This document shows positions 1-5,133 of a DNA stretch of 11,324 nt, in pieces. Position numbers and translations under genes: made by a program. Below the pieces are notes generated by a model that searched no databases, was not told the DNA's origin, and saw only the letters and a list, made by a program, of their open reading frames with translations. Every line of letters starts with the position of its first letter. Position 1 is the first letter of the stretch. Origin of the DNA: Candidatus Gottesmanbacteria bacterium (GTDB taxonomy: Bacteria > Patescibacteriota > Microgenomatia > JACPZF01); NCBI GenBank assembly GCA_016195615.1, contig JACPZF010000022.1, positions 1 to 11,324 on the forward strand, written 5' to 3'.

Positions 1-19
1 AATCTAAGAGCGAAAAAAG

Positions 20-25
20 TATAAT
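20..25 (+). promoter_or_regulatory. Putative -10 box of the 273-aa gene
   Basis: A perfect TATAAT hexamer lies 34 bases before the ATG at 60. Any -35 box would fall across or before the left edge of the window, so it cannot be judged. The predicted transcript would have a leader of roughly 28 bases, with no clear Shine-Dalgarno sequence ahead of the ATG. Confidence 0.45.
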
Positions 26-59
26 ACACACGTTAATTTATCTTGTCGTAACAATCTAT

Positions 60-881
60 ATGCAAGACAGACCAAACGGAAGCTCTATTTTTGACGCTGA
101 TGGTAAACAACGACCACAAGTTGATTTTAATTTAGTGACCTTAGAAAGTTTACGCATTCCGGAAGTTAAAGCAGCAATACCACAGTTACAACGAGCGCTT
201 GAAGCTTGGAGATTTCAAGACAATAGTTCTCTGCTATTTGGGAGAATACAAACGTTGCAAAGAGCACATTTGGCCATGGATTTTGTTGTAACTGTCTATA
301 AAGATTTATCAGAAAGAGAACATCCACTTTTAATGGTTTCACACGAACCTGGTTTTTCCTTAGAGGAAAACGCCGCAGCACTTAAAGCTCAAGAAGGAAT
401 AATTACTGAATTTACGGGCGAAAAACAAATTCCTCCTGTTCTTAAGACTGTTTCTGTTGGATTTCCTATTACGGACGACAAGGAGATTGCATTGGTTTCT
501 GGGGCAGGAGATTTTAGGGTAGGAAAAGAAACTAAAAGGGCAATAGCTAAAGAACTTGGGCTACCAGCTTCTGCGGCAAAAAATTCTGGAATAAACCCAG
601 GTGATTTTGACATAGCCTTGTTTCTTGGGCTTATTCCCGGAATGTTAAAACCGATAATTCAACCCCACCTAATCGGCGCCGCTTCTGCTGTGGCATATAT
701 GCATTTAACACAAGATAGTAAATTTGTTGCAATTATAACCTCACCAATTGATTCTATGATCATGCTTAGAGAAGATTTTGAAGCCCACCTGACGGCATAT
801 TCCGATGCTTTATACGTTGGTTTTGAACATCGTAGTACGGAAGGATTTGAAATTTGGCAGAATAAAAGAAATCAAAAATAG
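60..881 (+). CDS. Hypothetical protein, 273 aa, unrecognised
   Basis: I do not recognise this protein with confidence. It is the only plus-strand gene here and is convergent with the GIY-YIG gene. It has no signal peptide and no obvious transmembrane segment, so it is probably cytoplasmic. The N-terminal 100 residues look helical and charged. The remainder, about residues 110-260, looks alpha/beta, with a Gly/Pro-rich stretch around PGDFDIALFLGLIPGML and a later hydrophobic strand (FVAIITSPID). The order helix, Gly/Pro loop, strand, then 'LREDFEAHL' faintly recalls YbaK/ProRS-editing-type aminoacyl-tRNA deacylase domains, but the diagnostic motifs are not clear and this is only a guess. The ATG at 60 gives the full frame and follows a TATAAT at 20-25. 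The coding region is intact. Confidence 0.8.
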   Translation: MQDRPNGSSIFDADGKQRPQVDFNLVTLESLRIPEVKAAIPQLQRALEAWRFQDNSSLLFGRIQTLQRAHLAMDFVVTVYKDLSEREHPLLMVSHEPGFSLEENAAALKAQEGIITEFTGEKQIPPVLKTVSVGFPITDDKEIALVSGAGDFRVGKETKRAIAKELGLPASAAKNSGINPGDFDIALFLGLIPGMLKPIIQPHLIGAASAVAYMHLTQDSKFVAIITSPIDSMIMLREDFEAHLTAYSDALYVGFEHRSTEGFEIWQNKRNQK

Positions 882-938
882 ATTATTACAACAATCTAAT
901 TATAATTGTGGACAAGATCAGAAATTCTTTAAATATTT

Positions 939-1229
939 CTAATATCTCATTAAGGTTCTCTTTAGCGCTTCTTTTAGTTGATTTCTTCCAAACCCGCTTT
1001 TGAGAAAAACCTCCCTGGCCTTTGCGTCTGTTTCGTTTATGAAGTATTCGTAGTGGATGAGTTTAAAAGGACATCTTAATCTAGTGGAAATAACTTGACC
1101 TTTCGTGTGTAAGATTAATCTTTTTCTAAGATCAGTGGTAAATCCGGTATAAAATTTGTGGTCTTTAAGACTTAAAAGTATATAAACGTAGAATTTGTCA
1201 GGAAACAAAAAGTCAGACTTTTTGTTCAT
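939..1229 (-). CDS. GIY-YIG domain nuclease, small YhbQ/UvrC-N-like protein
   Basis: A 96-aa single-domain GIY-YIG protein. The family motif is seen as YVYIL (residues 14-18) followed by FYTGFTTDLRKRL (26-38), with the conserved Arg at 35 and His at 41. A downstream Glu at 73 (AREVFLKSGFGR) fits the metal-binding Glu of the fold. Stand-alone proteins of this size are common in bacteria and are usually called GIY-YIG or UPF0213-type endonucleases; their cellular substrates are mostly unknown. Nothing here marks it as a homing enzyme, such as an intron or a second DNA-binding domain. It lies downstream of the tmRNA gene in the same orientation, separated by about 76 bases holding hairpins. Its ATG lacks a strong Shine-Dalgarno sequence. 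Confidence 0.88.
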   Translation of the reverse strand: MNKKSDFLFPDKFYVYILLSLKDHKFYTGFTTDLRKRLILHTKGQVISTRLRCPFKLIHYEYFINETDAKAREVFLKSGFGRNQLKEALKRTLMRY

Positions 1230-1253
1230 TGGCTCACAAATATATTTTATGGT

Positions 1254-1270
1254 GGCAAGTCAAACTTGCC
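1254..1270 (-). terminator. Hairpin between tmRNA and the GIY-YIG gene, possible terminator
   Basis: A perfect 7-bp stem (GGCAAGT/ACTTGCC) with a 3-base loop lies 35 bases past the tmRNA 3' end. Read on the minus strand it is followed by an A/T-rich stretch (ATAAAATATATTT) rather than a clean U-tract. It could be a weak terminator, a processing stem or a REP-like palindrome. Confidence 0.4.
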
Positions 1271-1282
1271 TACCTCGTCTTC

Positions 1283-1307
1283 CTCGGTGAAACCGAGTCA
1301 GACTCGG
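1283..1307 (-). repeat. Overlapping palindromes abutting the tmRNA 3' end
   Basis: Two mutually exclusive hairpins share the segment at 1293-1297. One is a palindrome at 1293-1307 (CCGAGTC T GACTCGG on the minus strand), which includes the last two bases of the tmRNA. The other pairs 1293-1297 with 1283-1287 across a 5-base loop. Together with the hairpin at 1254-1270 they form a dense palindrome cluster. They may influence 3' maturation of the tmRNA precursor or act in termination, though there is no U-tract. Confidence 0.5.
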
Positions 1308-1728
1308 TGGAGATGGAGGGATTGGACCCTCGTGTGAAAGTTACGCTTTAAAACCTCTACAAGCTTAGTTAATTGATTAGTATTGCTTCTGATGGTTCAA
1401 TCAACAAAACACTTTTTCAAAAGCAAGGCTTAAGTCTTAAGCAAGTAAATTAGCCGGATTTACCTACAGCATTTCCGCTTAGTTACACCCGTATCGCCCC
1501 GCAGAAAAAGAAACAACACGAATGCCGTTTTGGCACTAAAGCTTTAAATTAGGCCAGCGCCAAAACCGGAGCAGAAACAGGGCCAAATAGATAGTTGCCT
1601 ACCCTTTGCGCCAAGCTTCTTGCTTTGTCAAATAAATTGACGTTTAGTTTTTGGTTTGTTTAACGAGATTAAACCATTCTCGGCTTGCAGTTTTTAAAGA
1701 GCAAACTTCCAGCGATTCGTGCATCCCC
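1306..1728 (-). ncRNA. ssrA: Transfer-messenger RNA (tmRNA)
   Basis: tmRNA rescues ribosomes stalled on broken mRNAs together with SmpB. The 5' end GGGGATGC pairs with the 3' CATCTCC to form a 7-bp acceptor stem (one G-U pair). Long helix H2 is visible (CTTTAAAAAC...GCAAGC with GCTTGT...GTTTTAAAG). The 5' part contains the conserved TGCAAGCCGAG, and the 3' part contains AACTAAGCTTGTAGAGG. Pseudoknot PK1 is formed by CGAGA/TCTCG plus GGTTT/AAACC. After it comes AAAAACTAAAC, in the position of the E. coli AAAAAATAGTC just before the resume codon. An open frame follows, starting GTC AAT TTA and ending SAPVLALA with TAA at 1549-1551. Depending on the true resume codon, the tag is up to 30 codons, longer than the usual 8-15. 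The 3' end encodes ACC and then G, so the final A of CCA must be added. The T-loop appears to be 6 rather than 7 bases. Confidence 0.95.
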
Positions 1729-1740
1729 AAAAGTAGCTAT

Positions 1741-1769
1741 ATTATAACACAAAATGTTAAAATAGCCAA
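1741..1769 (-). promoter_or_regulatory. ssrA promoter
   Basis: A consensus -10 TATAAT (1741-1746) and a -35-like TTGGCT (1764-1769, four of six consensus bases) are separated by exactly 17 bases. Transcription would start a few bases before the mature 5' end at 1728, leaving a short leader for RNase P to remove. The -35 box directly abuts the stop codon of the PIN toxin gene, so tmRNA is also open to read-through from vapBC. Confidence 0.7.
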
Positions 1770-2234
1770 TTATATTGAAGAAAGGATGCAAATCTCTGGT
1801 AAGTTTTTTGCGTTTCTTATTTTCTTGAAGCTGTCGTCGTTGGTGACAAAAAGCGCAGCGTTTTTTGTTATCGCTGTGGCAAGTTGTATTGCGTCCGGTG
1901 TTTTGATTCGAAAAACCCTACGAAGGCCAGCCGCGGTTTCCATGATCTGTAAATCAAGGTTTACTACCGTAAGGTTGGTTTCCTCTTTGAAAAAACGAGA
2001 GTAGAGAGAAAGCCTTTCCAAATCTTGAGAAAGATTTGAGGCAGAAAGTACTTCTAATGGAGAAATGATCGAAGTAACACAAGAGATCTTTTTGTTTTCC
2101 AAGAGATCAAAAATTACCTCCACTAATGGAAAATATTTTTTATTTTTCTCAAAGAGATAAATAAAAACCATCGAATCTAGACCGATGGTTTTGGCTTTTA
2201 CAAGTTTTTCCGAAAAAGTTAGTCTTCTCCCCAA
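1770..2234 (-). CDS. PIN-domain ribonuclease toxin (VapC-like)
   Basis: A 154-aa PIN-domain protein, the expected size for a VapC toxin. The acidic metal-binding residues are in place: D20 (IGLDSMVFIYLFE), E61 (SPLEVL), D114 (KTPDAIQLATA) and D133/D134 (FVTNDDSF). VapC toxins are Mg-dependent endoribonucleases that cut tRNA or rRNA and are neutralised by a cognate VapB. The start is a TTG at 2232-2234; it is preferred because AAGGAAA lies 4 bases upstream and the first in-frame ATG would remove D20. The gene overlaps the AbrB-type antitoxin by 16 bases, typical of translationally coupled toxin-antitoxin pairs. Its stop lies immediately before the ssrA promoter. All catalytic positions look intact, so an active enzyme is likely; the RNA target cannot be read from the sequence. 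Confidence 0.92.
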   Translation of the reverse strand: MGRRLTFSEKLVKAKTIGLDSMVFIYLFEKNKKYFPLVEVIFDLLENKKISCVTSIISPLEVLSASNLSQDLERLSLYSRFFKEETNLTVVNLDLQIMETAAGLRRVFRIKTPDAIQLATAITKNAALFVTNDDSFKKIRNAKNLPEICILSSI

Positions 2235-2470
2235 GATTTCCTTTCATTCTTAAGATAGGCATCGCTATTTCCCCAGAGATTTTTGCCGCTTCCGGCAAGT
2301 TTTTTTGCCCAACTTTTTTCCTTTGGTTCAAGAACAACGATGTCTCCCTGTAGATCCTTTTTAAGATAAACCACAATTTTAGCTCCTGGCTTAATACCTA
2401 TCCGGTCGCGTATTGTCTTCGGTACCGTAATTTGTCCCTGTGAACTAATAGTTAAAATTTGTGAAGTCAT
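2219..2470 (-). CDS. AbrB/MazE-type antitoxin (VapB-like)
   Basis: An 83-aa protein. Residues about 5-50 form a SpoVT/AbrB swapped-hairpin DNA-binding domain with the characteristic ISSQGQITVPKTIRDRIGI followed by KPGAKIVVY. The C-terminal 30 residues, rich in Trp, Lys and Asn, are the expected toxin-binding tail. As the partner of the overlapping PIN toxin it should neutralise the toxin and repress its own promoter. The upstream region supports this: a near-consensus promoter overlaps a long perfect dyad. The ATG at 2468-2470 has no Shine-Dalgarno sequence and lies only 7 bases after the -10 box, so the mRNA is predicted to be leaderless. The toxin ORF begins before this gene ends (16-base overlap). 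Confidence 0.92.
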   Translation of the reverse strand: MTSQILTISSQGQITVPKTIRDRIGIKPGAKIVVYLKKDLQGDIVVLEPKEKSWAKKLAGSGKNLWGNSDAYLKNERKSWGED

Positions 2471-2477
2471 GTTTTTA

Positions 2478-2506
2478 ATAATACGTCTTGATTAAATTTT
2501 TGTCAA
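2478..2506 (-). promoter_or_regulatory. vapBC promoter, predicted leaderless
   Basis: A perfect -35 TTGACA (2501-2506), a 17-base spacer and -10 TATTAT (2478-2483) lie 7 bases before the antitoxin ATG. This is the strongest promoter in the window. The expected transcription start falls at or within a base or two of the ATG, giving a leaderless transcript. Confidence 0.85.
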
Positions 2507-2519
2507 GTAAAAATTTAAT
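2491..2519. promoter_or_regulatory. 29-bp dyad over the vapBC -35 box, candidate operator
   Basis: Perfect 11-bp arms (attaaattttt and aaaaatttaat) flank a 7-base centre that contains most of the -35 box. An AbrB-type dimer binding here would block RNA polymerase, the usual autoregulation of toxin-antitoxin operons. The arms are pure A/T, so some symmetry by chance is possible, but 11 perfect pairs centred on the promoter is notable. Confidence 0.6.
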
Positions 2520-2597
2520 TTACTTTTTGCTTCTCATTTGCTCCTCTTCTTCCCTTTTCATCGCTTTTTCTTTGAGCGCTTTTCGTTTGGTTCTCCA
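2520..2597 (-). pseudogene. Remnant of an smpB 3' end (second, diverged copy)
   Basis: This stretch encodes, in one open frame ending in TAA at 2520-2522, W-R-T-KRKALKEKAMKREEEEQMRSKK. The end of the intact SmpB is W-D-KRKALKEKSLKREEEEETRVKR. At the DNA level 2520-2588 aligns without gaps to 4134-4202, with 54 of 69 bases identical by my count, including exact runs of 17 and 15 bases. There is no start codon or SmpB core, so it is a tail only. It lies directly after the stop codon of the 259-aa gene and, by chance or not, in the same frame. The simplest reading is that it is the original 3' end of smpB, displaced when the two-gene block 2604-4101 entered. Confidence 0.82.
2572..2588 (-). repeat. 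Direct repeat, distal copy (att-like)
   Basis: The 17 bases ttgagcgcttttcgttt (plus strand) are identical to 4186-4202 within the intact smpB. The pair brackets the two-gene block and would be the exact core of a duplicated attachment site if the block integrated by site-specific recombination. Confidence 0.7.
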
Positions 2598-2603
2598 AAT
2601 AAT

Positions 2604-3383
2604 TTAGGTATTTACAATAGGACTATTTCTTTTGGGTAATTTGTCGGCAATATTGATAAAGTTACCAGTGTAGTCAGCAATAGCTAAAAAAATTCCTCTA
2701 GCTTGTTGTGTCGCCATATCCACGTCTCTTCCGTGCCAAACCGAACGCGAGAGGCTTCTTAACTCAACACCAGCTAATGATTGTACTGCCCTAATACCAA
2801 TATTGTCTCCTTTAACTAAAGTTGCCGCCTGTATAATTGGTGCGTTTTGTTTTTTTATTAGCTCCGCGTCTTTATAACTTGATGCCAACAGAGTTCGTAC
2901 CTTTAAAAATTCATCAATTCCGTGTTCGGCGATAAACATAATGTCCTCGATAGAACCAGCAATGCCTCCATACCCGCGAATTATATTTGATGGATCTATT
3001 GACGGGTAGTTAGATAGGGCATTAACTCTAATCTCATCAAAAGTTTTTCTCGTTAACCCGGCCTCTTCGACTACTTTCGTTATTTCTTCTTCTTCAAATT
3101 CCAAATCTTCGACAGTAATTTCTATCTTCGGTAAATTATATTTTTTAGCTACGATCGCATCTATTTCTTTGTCTTTATCCGTAGCTTCGAGCGACCTAAA
3201 TGCTACTCTATAATTAATGTGGACCGCTAGAGCCGCTAATCTTCTCGCGGCAGTGTAAAGCCTGTCTCTTTCTTTAATATTTACAACTGCGTTAAATTCG
3301 CGAAGAACTTGAGCTAGGTTTTCATCGCTTTCAATAGCTTGTACAATAAATTCGGGTAAATCTGATTCAGGTATTTCTGACAT
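2604..3383 (-). CDS. Hypothetical protein, 259 aa, within the block bounded by smpB tails
   Basis: I do not recognise this family. The protein is soluble, predicted mostly helical, without a signal peptide or transmembrane segment. It has an acidic middle (EDLEFEEEEITKVVEE, about residues 92-107) and a Gly-rich turn (RGYGGIAGSIEDI, 136-148). The C-terminal half is helical, with several Arg, Gln and Ser residues (RAVQSLAGVELRSLSRSVWHGRD). It follows the 225-aa membrane-protein gene by 40 bases in the same direction. TATAAT lies exactly 6 bases before its ATG, predicting its own leaderless transcript. Its stop codon adjoins the displaced smpB tail, so its 3' end sits at the presumed integration junction. 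Together with its neighbour it may form a two-component accessory system, but no function can be assigned. Confidence 0.85.
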   Translation of the reverse strand: MSEIPESDLPEFIVQAIESDENLAQVLREFNAVVNIKERDRLYTAARRLAALAVHINYRVAFRSLEATDKDKEIDAIVAKKYNLPKIEITVEDLEFEEEEITKVVEEAGLTRKTFDEIRVNALSNYPSIDPSNIIRGYGGIAGSIEDIMFIAEHGIDEFLKVRTLLASSYKDAELIKKQNAPIIQAATLVKGDNIGIRAVQSLAGVELRSLSRSVWHGRDVDMATQQARGIFLAIADYTGNFINIADKLPKRNSPIVNT

Positions 3384-3389
3384 ATATTA

Positions 3390-3395
3390 ATTATA
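3390..3395 (-). promoter_or_regulatory. -10 box of the 259-aa gene, predicted leaderless
   Basis: A perfect TATAAT on the minus strand is followed by 6 bases and then the ATG. No good -35 hexamer is seen at 17 bases. There is no Shine-Dalgarno sequence in the gap, so translation would have to be leaderless if this promoter is used. Confidence 0.55.
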
Positions 3396-3423
3396 GCTAA
3401 AACTGACTTCAATATCTTCCAGC

Positions 3424-4101
3424 CTAAATTATTGTTTTTGTTCCTTCAATCGAAACCTGTTTGGGACTAATTTTTTTGCTTAAATCAGTTAGTTTATTTC
3501 TAAATTTCCCCCAAACGCCAAAACCAAAATCTTCCTTTCTATAAATATCAGTATATGCCCTAAGGGTAATATAAGAAGGACTAACGGCAGCAATTCCGTA
3601 AATAGCATCCATCTTGTCGGGGGTCCCCATGAAAGGAAAATATCCTGATTCACTTAAGAATTGGTAACAAGCAACAGTCGCCGCGCCAATTACGGGAAGA
3701 ATAAACCTTGCCCCTTTTGCCAATTTATTATGACCGCTTCTTTCGGCAAAGAAACCTACCCCTTCGGACGCAAAAACAGAAATGCCGATAATTCCAAATG
3801 ACGCCGCGGCGTTGCTAAAATGTTGAAACGGCTCAAAAATTTCTTTTAACGCCAGATGAATTCTTGGGTCAATGAGGGCTGAGGCATAAGATAGAGCACC
3901 GGCGATAAAAAGTTGCCAAGTAGGTGTTCCCACAATAGTAGCAATTCTGTTTTCGTCGGACGTTAGTGAATGTCTGGCCAAAATCGAAACCGGATGATCC
4001 GGTTTATTATCAACTAATCTTTGTAATTGACTCGTAAAGAACTCTCTATCTGACGGGCGAATTTCATAACGTATGTATTCGTTTATACTTTCGTTAACCA
4101 T
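3424..4101 (-). CDS. Hypothetical membrane protein, 225 aa, within the block bounded by smpB tails
   Basis: Unrecognised. The N-terminal 60 residues are hydrophilic and cytosol-like. They are followed by about three or four hydrophobic segments (near residues 62-77, 92-118, 131-150 and perhaps 165-182) and a basic C-terminal tail (about residues 190-225), so it is a predicted inner-membrane protein. No catalytic motif is evident. The gene begins 32 bases after the stop of smpB and precedes the 259-aa soluble protein, with which it may work as a membrane/soluble pair. AAAGGAAG upstream is a possible Shine-Dalgarno sequence, but its AGGA core is 12 bases from the ATG, rather far. The pair occupies essentially all of the block and leaves no room for an integrase or transposase. 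Confidence 0.83.
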   Translation of the reverse strand: MVNESINEYIRYEIRPSDREFFTSQLQRLVDNKPDHPVSILARHSLTSDENRIATIVGTPTWQLFIAGALSYASALIDPRIHLALKEIFEPFQHFSNAAASFGIIGISVFASEGVGFFAERSGHNKLAKGARFILPVIGAATVACYQFLSESGYFPFMGTPDKMDAIYGIAAVSPSYITLRAYTDIYRKEDFGFGVWGKFRNKLTDLSKKISPKQVSIEGTKTII

Positions 4102-4133
4102 TCTAATTATTCTTCCTTTCTTTTAAATACTTT

Positions 4134-4574
4134 TTATCGTTTCACTCTCGTTTCCTCCTCTTCTTCCCTCTTAAGACTTTTTTCCTTGAGCGCTTTTCGT
4201 TTATCCCACTTTTTTTTGCCGCGCGCTAAGGCTAACTCAACTTTGATTAAATTCCTAGTGGTATATAAAGACACTGGAATAATCGTGAGGTTGCTTTGCT
4301 GGGTTTTTGACTGTAAGGCCAACATTTCCTTTTTATGAAGAAGCAGTTTGCGACTTCTTTTGGGATCATAATCGGTATTATCGGCAAATTGGTAGGGATT
4401 GATGTGGCAATTAATAAGCATGGCATCACTGCCGATGATTTTGACAAAGGAGTCAATCAAAGACACGTGCCCAAGGCGAACCGATTTTACTTCCGCTCCC
4501 GTCAGCTTAATCCCGGCTTCTACTTTCTCGCCGATTTCATAATCATAATAGGCCTTGCGATTAGTTATTTTCAT
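4134..4574 (-). CDS. smpB: SsrA-binding protein SmpB
   Basis: A 146-aa full-length SmpB, the essential protein partner of tmRNA that binds its tRNA-like domain and delivers it to stalled ribosomes. Family signatures are clear: NRKAYYDYEIGEKVEAGIKL then TGAEVKSVR, SLIDSFVKI, NCHINPY, DPKRSRKLLLHKKE and the strand IIPVSLYTTRNLIKVELALARGKK. The basic C-terminal tail, which enters the mRNA channel of a stalled ribosome, is KKKWDKRKALKEK... and ends REEEEETRVKR. A near-copy of this tail lies at 2520-2597, so the present tail may have been supplied by incoming DNA. The ATG is 4 bases after the CarS-like stop, suggesting co-transcription with the envelope genes. The tmRNA gene is about 2.4 kb downstream in the same orientation. 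Confidence 0.97.
   Translation of the reverse strand: MKITNRKAYYDYEIGEKVEAGIKLTGAEVKSVRLGHVSLIDSFVKIIGSDAMLINCHINPYQFADNTDYDPKRSRKLLLHKKEMLALQSKTQQSNLTIIPVSLYTTRNLIKVELALARGKKKWDKRKALKEKSLKREEEEETRVKR
4186..4202 (-). repeat. Direct repeat, smpB copy (att-like)
   Basis: Proximal partner of the identical 17-mer at 2572-2588. It codes for the KRKALK part of the SmpB tail. The repeat lies inside a conserved gene and the flanking sequence on the stop-codon side stays alignable to the stop, as expected when an element carries a replacement 3' end. Confidence 0.7.
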
Positions 4575-4578
4575 ATTT

Positions 4579-5133
4579 TTAATAAGGAACCTTTTTTAGA
4601 CCCAATTTATAACCAATAACGTTGGTGATAAGATGCAAGAAAAAATATAAACCAATGGTAGTAATTATAACTGATAAAGAAATAGGATAAAAAAGGAAAA
4701 CCAATAATATGGCTCCCACGGTATGGTCGATTTCGTCAAATGGTATCCACATTTTATGAGGAGCAATATTTAACAATCTTTTTATGATGCTTTTTGTCAA
4801 ATCCCCCAAAAGAGCTCCGAGCGAGAGAAGGAAATAAAACCAAAGATTTTCCCAAAAAGAAAAATAAAAAAAAACAAAATTTTTAAAAATCGGATCTAAG
4901 AAAATGAACTTAATACTCCCCCAGAAGATTCCGCAAAACAAACCGTAAATAAAACCACCGATTTTTTTGTGCTCCCCGACTAGCCTTTTGCCCCAAAATC
5001 TCAGGCCGAAATCTATTGGATAGTCTAAGTTTTTAATTAGTGGAATTTTAAAGCTTATGACCGCTCCCATGTTGGCCAAAGCCGCCGGGAAATAGAAATA
5101 GAAGCTCATCAAGAGGAGGTTAAAAAAGTCCAT
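4579..5133 (-). CDS. CarS-like CDP-lipid synthase (CDP-archaeol synthase family)
   Basis: A 184-aa polytopic membrane protein of the CarS/DUF46 branch of the CDP-diglyceride synthase superfamily. Visible signatures are the N-terminal YFYFPAALANMGAV, then IDFGLRFWGKRLVGEHKKIGG, and the catalytic segment GALLGDLTKSIIKR (about 106-119) followed by PFDEIDHTVGA. These match the family pattern GDL-x-KS-x-x-KR...P-x-D-x-x-D. In archaea this enzyme activates digeranylgeranylglyceryl phosphate with CTP; the substrate of bacterial members is unclear. It overlaps the upstream CDP-alcohol phosphatidyltransferase gene by 14 bases. The pair could therefore make a CDP-activated lipid and then transfer it to an alcohol head group. 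The ATG at 5131-5133 has no Shine-Dalgarno sequence, consistent with coupling to the upstream gene. Confidence 0.85.
   Translation of the reverse strand: MDFFNLLLMSFYFYFPAALANMGAVISFKIPLIKNLDYPIDFGLRFWGKRLVGEHKKIGGFIYGLFCGIFWGSIKFIFLDPIFKNFVFFYFSFWENLWFYFLLSLGALLGDLTKSIIKRLLNIAPHKMWIPFDEIDHTVGAILLVFLFYPISLSVIITTIGLYFFLHLITNVIGYKLGLKKVPY

Noticed and set aside
920..940. AGAAAT/ATTTCT hairpin between the convergent genes as a bidirectional terminator
   Set aside because: Only 6 A/T-rich pairs with a 9-base loop and no U-tract; too weak to claim.
1651..2004. A 117-codon plus-strand open frame
   Set aside because: It lies over the tmRNA 5' half and the antisense of the PIN toxin; both are strongly supported, and it starts with TTG without a ribosome site.
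2491..2519. The 29-bp dyad as a terminator for the inserted block
   Set aside because: Its stem is entirely A/T with no following U-tract, and it coincides with a strong promoter.
2520..2606. Stop-codon read-through joining the 259-aa protein to the smpB-like tail
   Set aside because: The frames agree, but that happens one time in three by chance, and there is no recoding signal. The displaced gene end explains the tail better.
4335..4619. A 94-codon plus-strand open frame
   Set aside because: It is antisense to conserved SmpB codons, with no promoter or ribosome site; a shadow frame.
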